Assembly (NCBI GenBank): GCA_947389015.1
Contig: CANDVA010000008.1
Coordinates: 55,996 to 119,995, forward strand
Source of the DNA: an uncultured Clostridia bacterium
GTDB taxonomy: Bacteria; Bacillota; Clostridia; Oscillospirales; Ruminococcaceae
Length of the DNA stretch: 64,000 nucleotides
Direction of reading: 5' to 3'
Shown here: positions 7,418 to 14,456 of the stretch, piece after piece
How the letters are laid out: each line of letters opens with the position of its first letter
How positions within the stretch are numbered: position 1 is the stretch's first letter
The notes under the pieces: generated by a model
Told to the model about the DNA's origin: nothing
Seen by the model: only the letters and a program-made list of their open reading frames with translations
Database searches by the model: none
Made by a program: the position numbers and the translations under genes

Positions 7418-8929
7418 ATGAAGAAAAGAATTTTGGCAGCTTTGGTAGCTTCCGCAGCTGTTCTCTCTTTGGCAGGCTGTAACACCAACAATAACTCTAA
7501 CAGCGGTGCAAACAACAGCAACAGCAACAGCAACAGTTCCAGCAGCAACACCGGAGACAGCTCCAGCAACGGTGGCGACAACAGTACGCCCGCAGGTGAT
7601 GACTTTGTTGTTGACAAGAAAAAACCTCAGTTGATCGATACCGGCATCAAGCCCTCCGATTCCGAGGGAAAGGTTATTAACATCTATGCTTGGAACGATG
7701 AGTTTAAGAAGATGTTTGAAAAGTACTACAAGGTTCCGGACGGATATACCGTAAAGTGGACTATCAATCCTTCCGAGAACGGCGTTTACCAGCAGAAGTT
7801 GGATGATGCTCTTCTTAATCAGGACAAAGCTGCCGCTGATGATAAGATCGATATCTTCCTCGCAGAGGCTGATTATATCTTGAAGTATGTTGACTCCGAC
7901 TACACCAAGAATATTGCTGACATCGGTTTCAGCAATGCTTCCACCATCTACAGCTACACCGCTGACGCTTGCACAGACAGCAACGGCGTTCAGAAGGGTA
8001 TGTCTTTCCAGTGCTGCCCTGCAGGTCTGATTTACAGACGTTCCATTGCTAAGGAAGTAATCGGTTCCGATGATCCCGCAGCAGTTCAGGAAGCTCTTTC
8101 TTCTTGGGATAAGTTTGACGAGGTAGCAAGCAAGGCTAAGGATATGGGTTACTACATGACCGGTTCTTTTGCTGCGACCTATAGAACTTTCTCCAACAAT
8201 ACCGAGGGCAAGTGGGTTGATGCTGACGGCAACGTAACCGTTGATCCTGCTATCAAGAACTGGATCAAGCAGACTAAGGACTATATGGATAAGGGCTACA
8301 CTACCGAGGCAGGTATTTGGGAAGACGGCAACAACATTCACCAGTTTAAGGACGGTAAGGTTCTCTGCTACTTTGGTCCGGCTTGGTACTACAACTTCTC
8401 CATGGGCAACATCAAGGATCAGAAGAAGGATGCTGACGGCAACGTAATCGACGAGACCTATGGCGAGAGAAACACCGTTGGTGACTGGGGTCTTTGCGTA
8501 GGTCCGCAGAGCTACTTCTGGGGCGGCACATGGCTGCTCGCCGGCGCTCAGACCGATAATCCCGAGATCGTTGCTGATATCTTCAATGCTTTCCAAAGCA
8601 ACGAGAAGATCCTCAAGCAGATGGTTGAGATCGACAGCCAGTTTGTAAACAACAGCGCTGTCAATGATTCCTATGCAACCAAGTCTGATTTCGGTAACGA
8701 GATCCTTGGCAATCAGAATGACTGGGCTATCTTTGCAAACGGCGCTAAGGACATTTCTCTGAAGAACGCTACCGGTTACGATCAGCTGCTCAACGAGAAG
8801 CTTCAGGACAACCTGAAGGATTACTTCAAGGGCACCGTTGACCTCGATACCGCATGGGGCAACTATGTAAAGACGATCAATGAGGCTTACACTGAGCTCA
8901 AGCTCCCCGAGAAGCTGACTCTTGACTAA
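7418..8929 (+). CDS. Sugar ABC transporter substrate-binding lipoprotein
   Basis: 503-residue extracytoplasmic solute-binding protein of the carbohydrate family 1 type. A lipoprotein signal peptide ends in the lipobox LAGC with Cys21. A low-complexity Asn/Ser/Gly linker follows (about residues 22-60), a tether often seen in ruminococcal binding proteins. The mature domain starts near VINIYAWNDEFKKMF and has the aromatic-rich pattern of sugar-binding proteins (PSENGVYQQKLDDALL, GPAWYYNFSMG, WGGTWLLAG). Sugar specificity cannot be told from sequence. The start follows GGGAGGAA. Two permease genes follow after an intervening hairpin. No ATPase gene is present, so a shared MsmK-like ATPase elsewhere is likely. 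Confidence 0.93.
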   Translation: MKKRILAALVASAAVLSLAGCNTNNNSNSGANNSNSNSNSSSSNTGDSSSNGGDNSTPAGDDFVVDKKKPQLIDTGIKPSDSEGKVINIYAWNDEFKKMFEKYYKVPDGYTVKWTINPSENGVYQQKLDDALLNQDKAAADDKIDIFLAEADYILKYVDSDYTKNIADIGFSNASTIYSYTADACTDSNGVQKGMSFQCCPAGLIYRRSIAKEVIGSDDPAAVQEALSSWDKFDEVASKAKDMGYYMTGSFAATYRTFSNNTEGKWVDADGNVTVDPAIKNWIKQTKDYMDKGYTTEAGIWEDGNNIHQFKDGKVLCYFGPAWYYNFSMGNIKDQKKDADGNVIDETYGERNTVGDWGLCVGPQSYFWGGTWLLAGAQTDNPEIVADIFNAFQSNEKILKQMVEIDSQFVNNSAVNDSYATKSDFGNEILGNQNDWAIFANGAKDISLKNATGYDQLLNEKLQDNLKDYFKGTVDLDTAWGNYVKTINEAYTELKLPEKLTLD

Positions 8930-8958
8930 TTTACAGGGCATAAAAATCGTATTGATTT

Positions 8959-9019
8959 AAAATCCTAACCTTTAAGAGGTGAGGCGTAACGCTCGCTTCA
9001 CCTCTTTTTTTAGGATTTT
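8959..9019 (+). terminator. Nested hairpin/attenuating terminator between binding protein and permeases
   Basis: The inner stem pairs AAGAGGTGAGGC (8974-8985) with GCTTCACCTCTT (8995-9006, one G-U) and is followed by a T run; the outer arms AAAATCCTAA (8959-8968) and TTAGGATTTT (9010-9019) are also fully complementary. It can act as a partial terminator and as a 3-prime stabiliser of the binding-protein message. Confidence 0.8.
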
Positions 9020-9061
9020 GCGGTACGGCTAAAATGAAAATGAGAGGTAAGGTGTTTTGTG

Positions 9062-10009
9062 ATGACCAAAAAGCACAAGTCCATTAGCTATGCTAAGTGG
9101 GGCTACTTTTTTATCGCACCGTTTTTTATAGTGTACATCGTATTCCAGCTGATTCCGCTTTTGTCCACGTTCTATTACAGCTTTTTCGATTACTACCGTT
9201 CCGGTCTGAAGGTTATCGGTCCGGAGTTTGTCGGATTTAAAAATTACGCGACGCTGTTTACGCCCGACTCGAACGGTCAGATAGGATTTCTCACCTATTT
9301 TGGAAATACGATGATAATGTGGATTATCGGTGCGGTTCCGCAGTTGGTTTTCTCGCTGCTGCTTTCCGTAATTTACACAAGTTATCGCTTGAAGATCAAG
9401 GGACAGCGTTTCTTTAAGACGGTTATGTATATGCCGAACCTGATAATGGCTTCCGCGTATTCATTGCTGTTCTTTACGCTGCTTTCCAATGTCGGTCCTA
9501 TCAACCAGATCATTATGTCCGCAACAGGTTCGACATTTGACTTCCTGGGTCAGGTCTGGCCCGCGAGAACGGTCATTGCGTTTATCAACTTCATTATGTG
9601 GTTCGGTAATACAACGATCCTCTTGATGGCGGGTATTATGGGTATTGATCAGAGTATATTCGAGGCGGCTTCAATTGATGGCGCAAGTGCCGGGCAGGTT
9701 TTCTTTAAGATCACGTTGCCGCTGTTGATGCCTATTTTGGTTTACGTTGCTATTACCTCGCTTATCGGCGGTTTGCAGATGTTCGATGTTCCTCAGATCA
9801 TGACGTCCGGAAACGGTTCTCCGAACCGCAGCACGATGACGCTTATCATGTATCTGAATAACTATTTCGGTACGTCTAAGAACTACGGTATGGCAGGCGC
9901 TCTGTCGGTAATAATCTTTGTTATTACAGCGATCTTGAGCTTTATTGTATTTAAGACAATGAACTCTCCCGACAAGGGCAAGAAGAAATCCAAGAAAGCG
10001 AGGGGTTAA
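9062..10009 (+). CDS. Sugar ABC transporter permease, MalF type
   Basis: 315-residue membrane protein with six predicted transmembrane segments and the binding-protein-dependent transport signature. The cytoplasmic EAA loop reads EAASIDGASAGQVFFKITLP (near residue 200), the contact with the ATPase. The C-terminus is Lys-rich. ATG 9062 is preferred over the GTG one codon earlier; AAGGTG lies seven bases upstream. Together with the next gene it forms the translocation pore for the sugar delivered by the upstream lipoprotein. Confidence 0.94.
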   Translation: MTKKHKSISYAKWGYFFIAPFFIVYIVFQLIPLLSTFYYSFFDYYRSGLKVIGPEFVGFKNYATLFTPDSNGQIGFLTYFGNTMIMWIIGAVPQLVFSLLLSVIYTSYRLKIKGQRFFKTVMYMPNLIMASAYSLLFFTLLSNVGPINQIIMSATGSTFDFLGQVWPARTVIAFINFIMWFGNTTILLMAGIMGIDQSIFEAASIDGASAGQVFFKITLPLLMPILVYVAITSLIGGLQMFDVPQIMTSGNGSPNRSTMTLIMYLNNYFGTSKNYGMAGALSVIIFVITAILSFIVFKTMNSPDKGKKKSKKARG

Positions 10010-10014
10010 TTGAT

Positions 10015-10899
10015 ATGGCAACTACATATGTATCAACCGGCGAGACTAAGGGTACTCGCGCAAAAACGAACATCGCAAGGGTTTTGTCCTATATATTTCT
10101 CGGTTTTGTTACCTTGCTTTCGCTGTTTCCGTTCTATTTGCTGATAATCAATTCCACACGTTCTCATTCGGAGCTTCAGGCAGGTTTTACGCTTATTCCC
10201 AGCACCAGCTTCTTTTATAACTTGAAAACCGCGTGGAACGACAGAACGATGTTTGTCTTCCCGATGGCGCTGTTGAACAGCTTTATCATTGCGGCTTTGG
10301 CAAGTATTCTTACAAGCTACTTTTCCGCTATGACGGCTTACGGTATTCACGTTTATGATTTCAAGGGAAAAAATATGCTGTTTAAGTTTATTCTTGTCAT
10401 AATGATGATCCCTACGCAGATCTCCGCAGCCGGATTTTTGCAGTTGGTCGGCGTGTTTGGAATGAGAGACACATATTGGCCGCTCATTATTCCCGCTATC
10501 GCAGCTCCCTCGGTATTCTTCTATATGAAGCAATATATCGAAGGCTCGCTGCCTATGGAAGTTATTGAAGCTGCACGTGTTGACGGCTCGAACGAGTTCA
10601 AGACGTTCAATATCATTGCGCTTCCTATGCTGAGACCCGCGTTGTCGGTACAGCTGATATTTGCGTTCGTTGCTTCCTGGAACAACTACTTCACTCCCGC
10701 GCTCGTTCTGGACAGCTCGAGCAAATGGACGCTTCCTATCGCGCTGGCGGCGGTTCGTTCGAGAATCAATTCCGAGGCGGGTAATATGGGAGAGGTTTAT
10801 ATGCTCATCTTCCTGTCGATTATTCCCGTTGTCATCGTCTACATCTTCGTTTCCAAGAACATCGTTGAAGGCGTGGCACTCGGTGCGGTTAAGGGTTAA
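10015..10899 (+). CDS. Sugar ABC transporter permease, MalG type
   Basis: 294-residue permease with about six transmembrane helices. The EAA loop is EAARVDGSNEFKTFNIIALP (near residue 185). It begins five bases after the MalF-type gene, with the ribosome site (GAGGGG) inside the end of that gene, which indicates translational coupling. The operon lacks genes for an ATPase, a glycoside hydrolase and a regulator, so function depends on partners elsewhere. Confidence 0.94.
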   Translation: MATTYVSTGETKGTRAKTNIARVLSYIFLGFVTLLSLFPFYLLIINSTRSHSELQAGFTLIPSTSFFYNLKTAWNDRTMFVFPMALLNSFIIAALASILTSYFSAMTAYGIHVYDFKGKNMLFKFILVIMMIPTQISAAGFLQLVGVFGMRDTYWPLIIPAIAAPSVFFYMKQYIEGSLPMEVIEAARVDGSNEFKTFNIIALPMLRPALSVQLIFAFVASWNNYFTPALVLDSSSKWTLPIALAAVRSRINSEAGNMGEVYMLIFLSIIPVVIVYIFVSKNIVEGVALGAVKG

Positions 10900-10917
10900 T
10901 TACTTCAAACACCTTTT

Positions 10918-10946
10918 ATCCTCCCGTTTATACGGGAGGATTTTTT
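10918..10946 (+). terminator. Terminator of the sugar transporter operon
   Basis: Ten-base-pair perfect stem (ATCCTCCCGT with ACGGGAGGAT), four-base loop, six T residues. Confidence 0.93.
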
Positions 10947-10987
10947 CGCATTTTTTTGGAAATTGTGAACTATTTTGACAATTTGTA

Positions 10988-11016
10988 TTGACAAGCAACA
11001 AAATATATGATATAAT
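10988..11016 (+). promoter_or_regulatory. Consensus promoter of the small membrane protein gene
   Basis: Perfect TTGACA, 17-base spacer and perfect TATAAT with a TGA extension. The leader of ~50 bases contains an AGCCA/TGGCT inverted repeat. It is among the strongest promoter matches in the window. Confidence 0.88.
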
Positions 11017-11073
11017 AAATTGTCGGTAAGCCATGGTTTGGCTGAACTATGAATTTTTTTGGAGGAATTACTT

Positions 11074-11280
11074 ATGAAAACAGCGGCAAAGGTTTTTATC
11101 ATCATCGGTATCGTTGTGGGATTTATTACCATCATCGCTCCGATCGTCGGTTTTGTTGCGTTAAATCAGATGAAGACGCAGAAGCCCTCTACGGCGGTTT
11201 GTGTTCTGGTTCTGCTTTTCTGCAATCTGATTGGCGGCATTCTCCTGCTTTGCAGTGACGAGAGTGAATACGGCGTCTGA
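11074..11280 (+). CDS. Small two-helix membrane protein
   Basis: 68-residue protein with two hydrophobic segments (about residues 5-27 and 42-60) separated by the polar loop NQMKTQKPST. It is translated from ATG 11074 behind GGAGGA. It has a monocistronic layout with a consensus promoter and a terminator, which suggests abundant expression. The family is not recognised; similar short membrane proteins are common in ruminococci and have no assigned function. Confidence 0.75.
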   Translation: MKTAAKVFIIIGIVVGFITIIAPIVGFVALNQMKTQKPSTAVCVLVLLFCNLIGGILLLCSDESEYGV

Positions 11281-11310
11281 ACGTACATAAAATGTGAATT
11301 TTGACGCAAA

Positions 11311-11341
11311 AAATCCCCTGTGGACTTTCCACGGGGGATTT
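11311..11341. terminator. Bidirectional terminator between small membrane protein and rubrerythrin
   Basis: Fourteen-base-pair stem with one wobble pair (AAATCCCCTGTGGA with TCCACGGGGGATTT). The A run on its left gives a T run for minus-strand transcripts, so it mainly ends the rubrerythrin message. Confidence 0.85.
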
Positions 11342-11360
11342 CATATAATATAAAGCGGGA

Positions 11361-11906
11361 TTACTTGAAGTATCTGTTCAGCAGACCCTCAAATGCCTTA
11401 CCGTGACGAGCCTCGTCCTTTGCCATTTCGTGAACGGTATCGTGGATAGCGTCGAGATTGTTCTCCTTAGCCATCTTCGCGAGATCGAGCTTGCCCTGAG
11501 TAGCGCCATGCTCCGCGGCAACGCGCTTGGTAAGGTTGTCCTTGGTGGATGCGGAAACTACCTCGCCGAGCATCTCGGCGAACTTTGCAGCGTGCTCCGC
11601 CTCTTCCCACGCAGCCTTCTCGTAATACAGACCGACCTCGGGATAACCCTCTCTGTGAGCAGCTCTTGCCATTGCGAGGTACATACCTACCTCAGTGCAC
11701 TCGCCCGTGAAGTTAGCGCGCAGACCCTCAACGATCTCAGCGGGAACGCCGTCGGTGATACCGATCTCATGCTCGCAAGCGAAAACGAGCTTGTCGTCCT
11801 CCGCAACAGCCTTGAACTTGCTTCCGGGAACTCCGCACTGCGGACACTTTTCGGGAGCGGAATCGCCAATGTGAACATAACCGCAAACGGGACATACATA
11901 CTTCAT
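11361..11906 (-). CDS. Reverse rubrerythrin (peroxide-scavenging)
   Basis: 181-residue rubrerythrin with the domain order reversed: an N-terminal rubredoxin-type FeS4 site (C5, C8, C21, C24 in CPVCGY and CPQCGV) precedes the four-helix diiron domain ([44 protein letters not shown]). Reverse rubrerythrins of Clostridia act as NADH-linked hydrogen peroxide reductases in the cytoplasm and are induced by oxidative stress. The ATG lies behind GGAGG. The gene has a consensus promoter with a perfect palindrome at the transcription start, so repression by a Fur/PerR-like or other dimeric regulator is likely. Confidence 0.94.
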   Translation of the reverse strand: MKYVCPVCGYVHIGDSAPEKCPQCGVPGSKFKAVAEDDKLVFACEHEIGITDGVPAEIVEGLRANFTGECTEVGMYLAMARAAHREGYPEVGLYYEKAAWEEAEHAAKFAEMLGEVVSASTKDNLTKRVAAEHGATQGKLDLAKMAKENNLDAIHDTVHEMAKDEARHGKAFEGLLNRYFK

Positions 11907-11931
11907 AAAAAAACCTCCAAAATAGTAATGA

Positions 11932-11949
11932 TTATCGTTTTAACGATAA
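11932..11949. promoter_or_regulatory. Palindromic operator over the rubrerythrin start site
   Basis: Perfect 18-base inverted repeat TTATCGTT-TT-AACGATAA located just downstream of the minus-strand -10 hexamer. Its position implies repression. The A/T-rich TTATnnT core resembles PerR/Fur boxes but is not a canonical match. Confidence 0.65.
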
Positions 11950-11953
11950 ATTT

Positions 11954-11982
11954 ATTATACCACTTTATATGACTTTTGTCAA
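11954..11982 (-). promoter_or_regulatory. Consensus promoter of reverse rubrerythrin
   Basis: On the minus strand: TTGACA (11977-11982), 17-base spacer, TATAAT (11954-11959), both perfect. Confidence 0.88.
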
Positions 11983-12063
11983 TAGGTTCAAAAATTTTTT
12001 TCGTTTAATAACAATATTATACATTTTTTTAACTTTAGGACGTTATTTTATTGCTTTTTTGAG

Positions 12064-12092
12064 TTGATTTTTATTATAAAATATGATATAAT
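12064..12092 (+). promoter_or_regulatory. Promoter of the diguanylate cyclase gene
   Basis: TTGATT, 17-base spacer, TATAAT with an extended -10 (TGATATAAT). Confidence 0.75.
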
Positions 12093-12166
12093 GATAATAT
12101 GTTATTTTGTGTGGTCAATTGGATGAAGGGCGGGAATGTTCTCCGCCTCGGGATTGGGGATAGATT

Positions 12167-13336
12167 ATGGAAAAAATGAGAACGAGGTTTAAAATAGAAG
12201 CTCGCTCGAGCTTCCATATTATGTGCTATGCCGCGGGGTTGATGCACCTGACGTTCCTTATCACATTCGCGTGTTTTAAATTATACATGATGGTACTTAT
12301 AAACGTTTTCAGCGTGCTTATATACGTCGTTTCGGGAACATATACTATGCGGCACAACATTGAGGGGCATGCCATCGGCTGGATAATCGTGTTTTTCACC
12401 GAGATCATGCTGCACGCCGTTCTTGTAACAGCGATACAGGGAACAGAGGTTTTCTTTTTCCTGTACCCGCTGATGGCTTTTCCGCTGTACGGATATTATC
12501 TTTTTGTTTATTGCGGCAGGGATACTTTTATAAAGTCGGCGGTAGCGTTCGGCATGATAACATTCTTTTCGTTGATGATCACGCTGGCTATGGTCGAGAA
12601 CGTCGGTACGCTGTATTCCATCACAAATATGCATGTGCTTTCACATTCGGAGATCATCGTATTGCGCAGCATTAACATAACGTTCACACTGGTAATGGTT
12701 GTGGCGTTCGTGCTGATGTTCTACCTTGAGGTGTCGTCGCTTCTCGATAAGCTCAAGAGCACCAACGAAAAGCTTAACTACACGGCAACTCATGATTCGC
12801 TGACGGGACTTAACAACCGTCACAGTCTCTGGGGCTTTTTTGACGAGCTTGAAAAAAGCGGCGAGCGCTACTGTATCGTAATGGGCGACCTTGACGATTT
12901 CAAGAAGATCAACGACACCTACGGTCATGACTGCGGCGACGTAGTGCTTAAATCCGTTGCCGCGATAATAATTGAGAACACCAACGACGATGAAATGGCG
13001 TGCCGCTGGGGCGGCGAGGAAATGCTGATCATTATGCGCGGCACTCGCGAGGACTGCTACGCACGGATAAGCGTCATAAAGTCGGAGATAAGTTCGCTCG
13101 GTATAACGAGTGACGGAATGCCCGTCAGGGTGACGATGACATTCGGCTTCGCGGACAGCGAGGAAAAGAGCGCGGCGCTTGCGTCGAGACGCATTGACGA
13201 AAGCGTTGCGGACAGCAGCTCGCCGATAAAATCACCGCATCACTTTGGTATAGATTTGCTGATATCCATGGTTGACAAGCGGCTGTATATCGGCAAGAGG
13301 AGCGGTAAGAACGTTATCGTCTGCACTATGGATTAA
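12167..13336 (+). CDS. Membrane diguanylate cyclase (GGDEF domain)
   Basis: 389-residue protein that probably makes c-di-GMP from two GTP. Six transmembrane segments occupy residues 15-190, and a short linker (LLDKLKSTNEKLNYTATHD) leads into the GGDEF domain. The A-site reads RWGGEEM, an accepted active form, and the metal-binding MGDLDDFKKINDTYGHDCGD is intact. No RxxD inhibitory site is seen five residues before GGEEM. A ~25-residue insertion rich in Ser (RRIDESVADSSSPIKSPHH) interrupts the C-terminal part of the domain, before the usual KxxGKN end. The membrane part is not a recognised sensor family. Confidence 0.9.
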   Translation: MEKMRTRFKIEARSSFHIMCYAAGLMHLTFLITFACFKLYMMVLINVFSVLIYVVSGTYTMRHNIEGHAIGWIIVFFTEIMLHAVLVTAIQGTEVFFFLYPLMAFPLYGYYLFVYCGRDTFIKSAVAFGMITFFSLMITLAMVENVGTLYSITNMHVLSHSEIIVLRSINITFTLVMVVAFVLMFYLEVSSLLDKLKSTNEKLNYTATHDSLTGLNNRHSLWGFFDELEKSGERYCIVMGDLDDFKKINDTYGHDCGDVVLKSVAAIIIENTNDDEMACRWGGEEMLIIMRGTREDCYARISVIKSEISSLGITSDGMPVRVTMTFGFADSEEKSAALASRRIDESVADSSSPIKSPHHFGIDLLISMVDKRLYIGKRSGKNVIVCTMD

Positions 13337-13343
13337 AAATTAA

Positions 13344-13371
13344 AAGCTCCGCTGTGGTAACGGCGGAGCTT
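13344..13371. terminator. Bidirectional terminator between convergent genes
   Basis: Eleven-base-pair stem with one wobble (AAGCTCCGCTG with CGGCGGAGCTT), six-base loop; the better T run serves the minus strand. Confidence 0.8.
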
Positions 13372-13383
13372 ATTATTGCAAAA

Positions 13384-13653
13384 TTATTGCATTTCGTGCT
13401 TGACGCGGGCTTTTTCCTCGGCGCGCTTTGCGTTGTTGAATCGGTCAAGCGTGCCTACGAGATAGCCTGTAATTCTTCTGATACGCTGGAACGGCACATC
13501 GGAGAAATGATACTTCGCGTTTACGAAATCTCCGTCAAGCTCAAGCTCGATCGATCTGAGGTGCTTGTCGGGGTATTTTGTCCGTGCGCACTCGATATAG
13601 TAATCTATCTCTTCCTTGGGCAGTTTTCCTCCCGTAACATTAACGTCTACCAT
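13384..13653 (-). CDS. Stand-alone NrdD-type glycyl-radical domain protein
   Basis: 89-residue protein whose C-terminal third matches the extreme C-terminus of class III (anaerobic) ribonucleotide reductase NrdD: ITGYLVGTLDRFNNAKRAEE (61-80) then RVKH (83-86). Gly63 in TGY aligns with the glycyl-radical position. The first 55 residues (GGKLPKEEIDYYIE, HLRSIELELDGDFV) are not the NrdD barrel, so this is not a broken nrdD gene. Short proteins of this kind recur in Clostridia and are labelled anaerobic ribonucleoside-triphosphate reductase. By analogy with GrcA/YfiD it could be a spare radical domain, but that is inference. The start ATG follows a GGGGGGAAG site, and tandem NrdR boxes lie over its promoter. 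Confidence 0.85.
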   Translation of the reverse strand: MVDVNVTGGKLPKEEIDYYIECARTKYPDKHLRSIELELDGDFVNAKYHFSDVPFQRIRRITGYLVGTLDRFNNAKRAEEKARVKHEMQ

Positions 13654-13687
13654 TTTTCTTCCCCCCTTGCTTTTTAGGTGCATTATT

Positions 13688-13716
13688 ATTGTATCACAAT
13701 ATATTGTAGAAGTCAA
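13688..13716 (-). promoter_or_regulatory. Promoter of the glycyl-radical domain gene
   Basis: Minus strand TTGACT (13711-13716), 17-base spacer, TACAAT (13688-13693). The spacer contains the first NrdR box. Confidence 0.82.
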
Positions 13717-13742
13717 CTGTGATTTTGCACAATATTTTGAAA
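13694..13742. promoter_or_regulatory. Tandem NrdR boxes
   Basis: Box 1 core CAATATATTG (13697-13706) is a perfect match to the published NrdR core CwAtATaTwG and a palindrome. Box 2 core CAATATTTTG (13730-13739) has one mismatch. The cores are 33 bases apart, about three helical turns, close to the usual NrdR pair spacing. Box 1 lies between the -35 and -10 hexamers, and box 2 lies just upstream of the -35. Confidence 0.8.
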
Positions 13743-13861
13743 TAAACTTTGTAAAGGCGCATCTTTATCGAAAAAAGTCATCATAAAAAAATTTTTTTGA
13801 AAAAAGTGAAAGAAAAGGAATTATTTTTTGTGTATATAGATGAAAGGGCTTAACGCCCTGC

Positions 13862-13877
13862 TATTTGTCGACAAATA
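13862..13877. promoter_or_regulatory. Palindrome upstream of the ECF sigma gene
   Basis: Perfect 16-base palindrome TATTTGTCGACAAATA immediately before the ribosome site, preceded by a small hairpin (AGGGC-TTAAC-GCCCT, 13845-13859). It could be an operator or an RNA hairpin limiting translation; no regulator is identified. Confidence 0.5.
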
Positions 13878-13898
13878 ACCGCAAAGCGAGGTGAGCTG

Positions 13899-14456
13899 AT
13901 GAACGACCGTGATATCGTCGGATTGTTTCTTGAGCGCGACGAGAGCGCGATAAGGGAGGTCTCGGCAAAGTATACGAGCTACTGTTCGAAGATCGCCGCG
14001 AACATTCTCGGATCGTATGACGAGGCTGAGGACTGCGTTAACGAGGCTCTTATGAAGGCGTGGGAGAGCATTCCGCCGCACGAGCCTGAAATGCTCTCGA
14101 CATACCTCGGCAAGCTGACGAGAAACATCGCGATAAACAGACGGCGCAGAACGCTCGCCGGAAAGCGCGGCAGGGGAGAGGCGGAGCTCGTTTTCGAGGA
14201 GCTGTCCGAGCTTATAGGCAGTGAGAGCGTCGAACACACGCACGATCTTAAAGAGCTGGTGCGCGAGATCAACGAATTTCTGTACACGCTTCCCGAGATT
14301 AAGCGGAACATATTCGTCTGTCGATACTGGTACTGTGACAGCGTTCCCGAGATCGCCGCCGAATTCGCCATAAACAAAAATAAGGTCTACATAACTTTAA
14401 ACCGTGTCAGAAAAGCTTTACGCGAATACTTACGAAAGAGAGGCTATGAGCTGTGA
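13899..14456 (+). CDS. ECF-type RNA polymerase sigma factor
   Basis: 185-residue sigma-70 family factor with region 2 (AEDCVNEALMKAWESIP, then LGKLTRNIAINRRRR) and region 4 (YTLPEIKRNIFVCRYWYCDSVPEIAAEFAINKNKVYITLNRVRKAL). The linker is charged. It starts after GAGGTGAG and overlaps the next gene by four bases (ATGA-type junction to a GTG start), so sigma factor and membrane partner are translationally coupled. It presumably directs RNA polymerase to a stress or envelope regulon and is held by the partner. Confidence 0.93.
   Translation: MNDRDIVGLFLERDESAIREVSAKYTSYCSKIAANILGSYDEAEDCVNEALMKAWESIPPHEPEMLSTYLGKLTRNIAINRRRRTLAGKRGRGEAELVFEELSELIGSESVEHTHDLKELVREINEFLYTLPEIKRNIFVCRYWYCDSVPEIAAEFAINKNKVYITLNRVRKALREYLRKRGYEL

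Noticed and set aside
7460..7600. Asn/Ser repeats in the binding protein considered as a sequencing or repeat artefact
   Set aside because: The frame stays open, codons vary, and such linkers after a lipobox are common in ruminococcal binding proteins.
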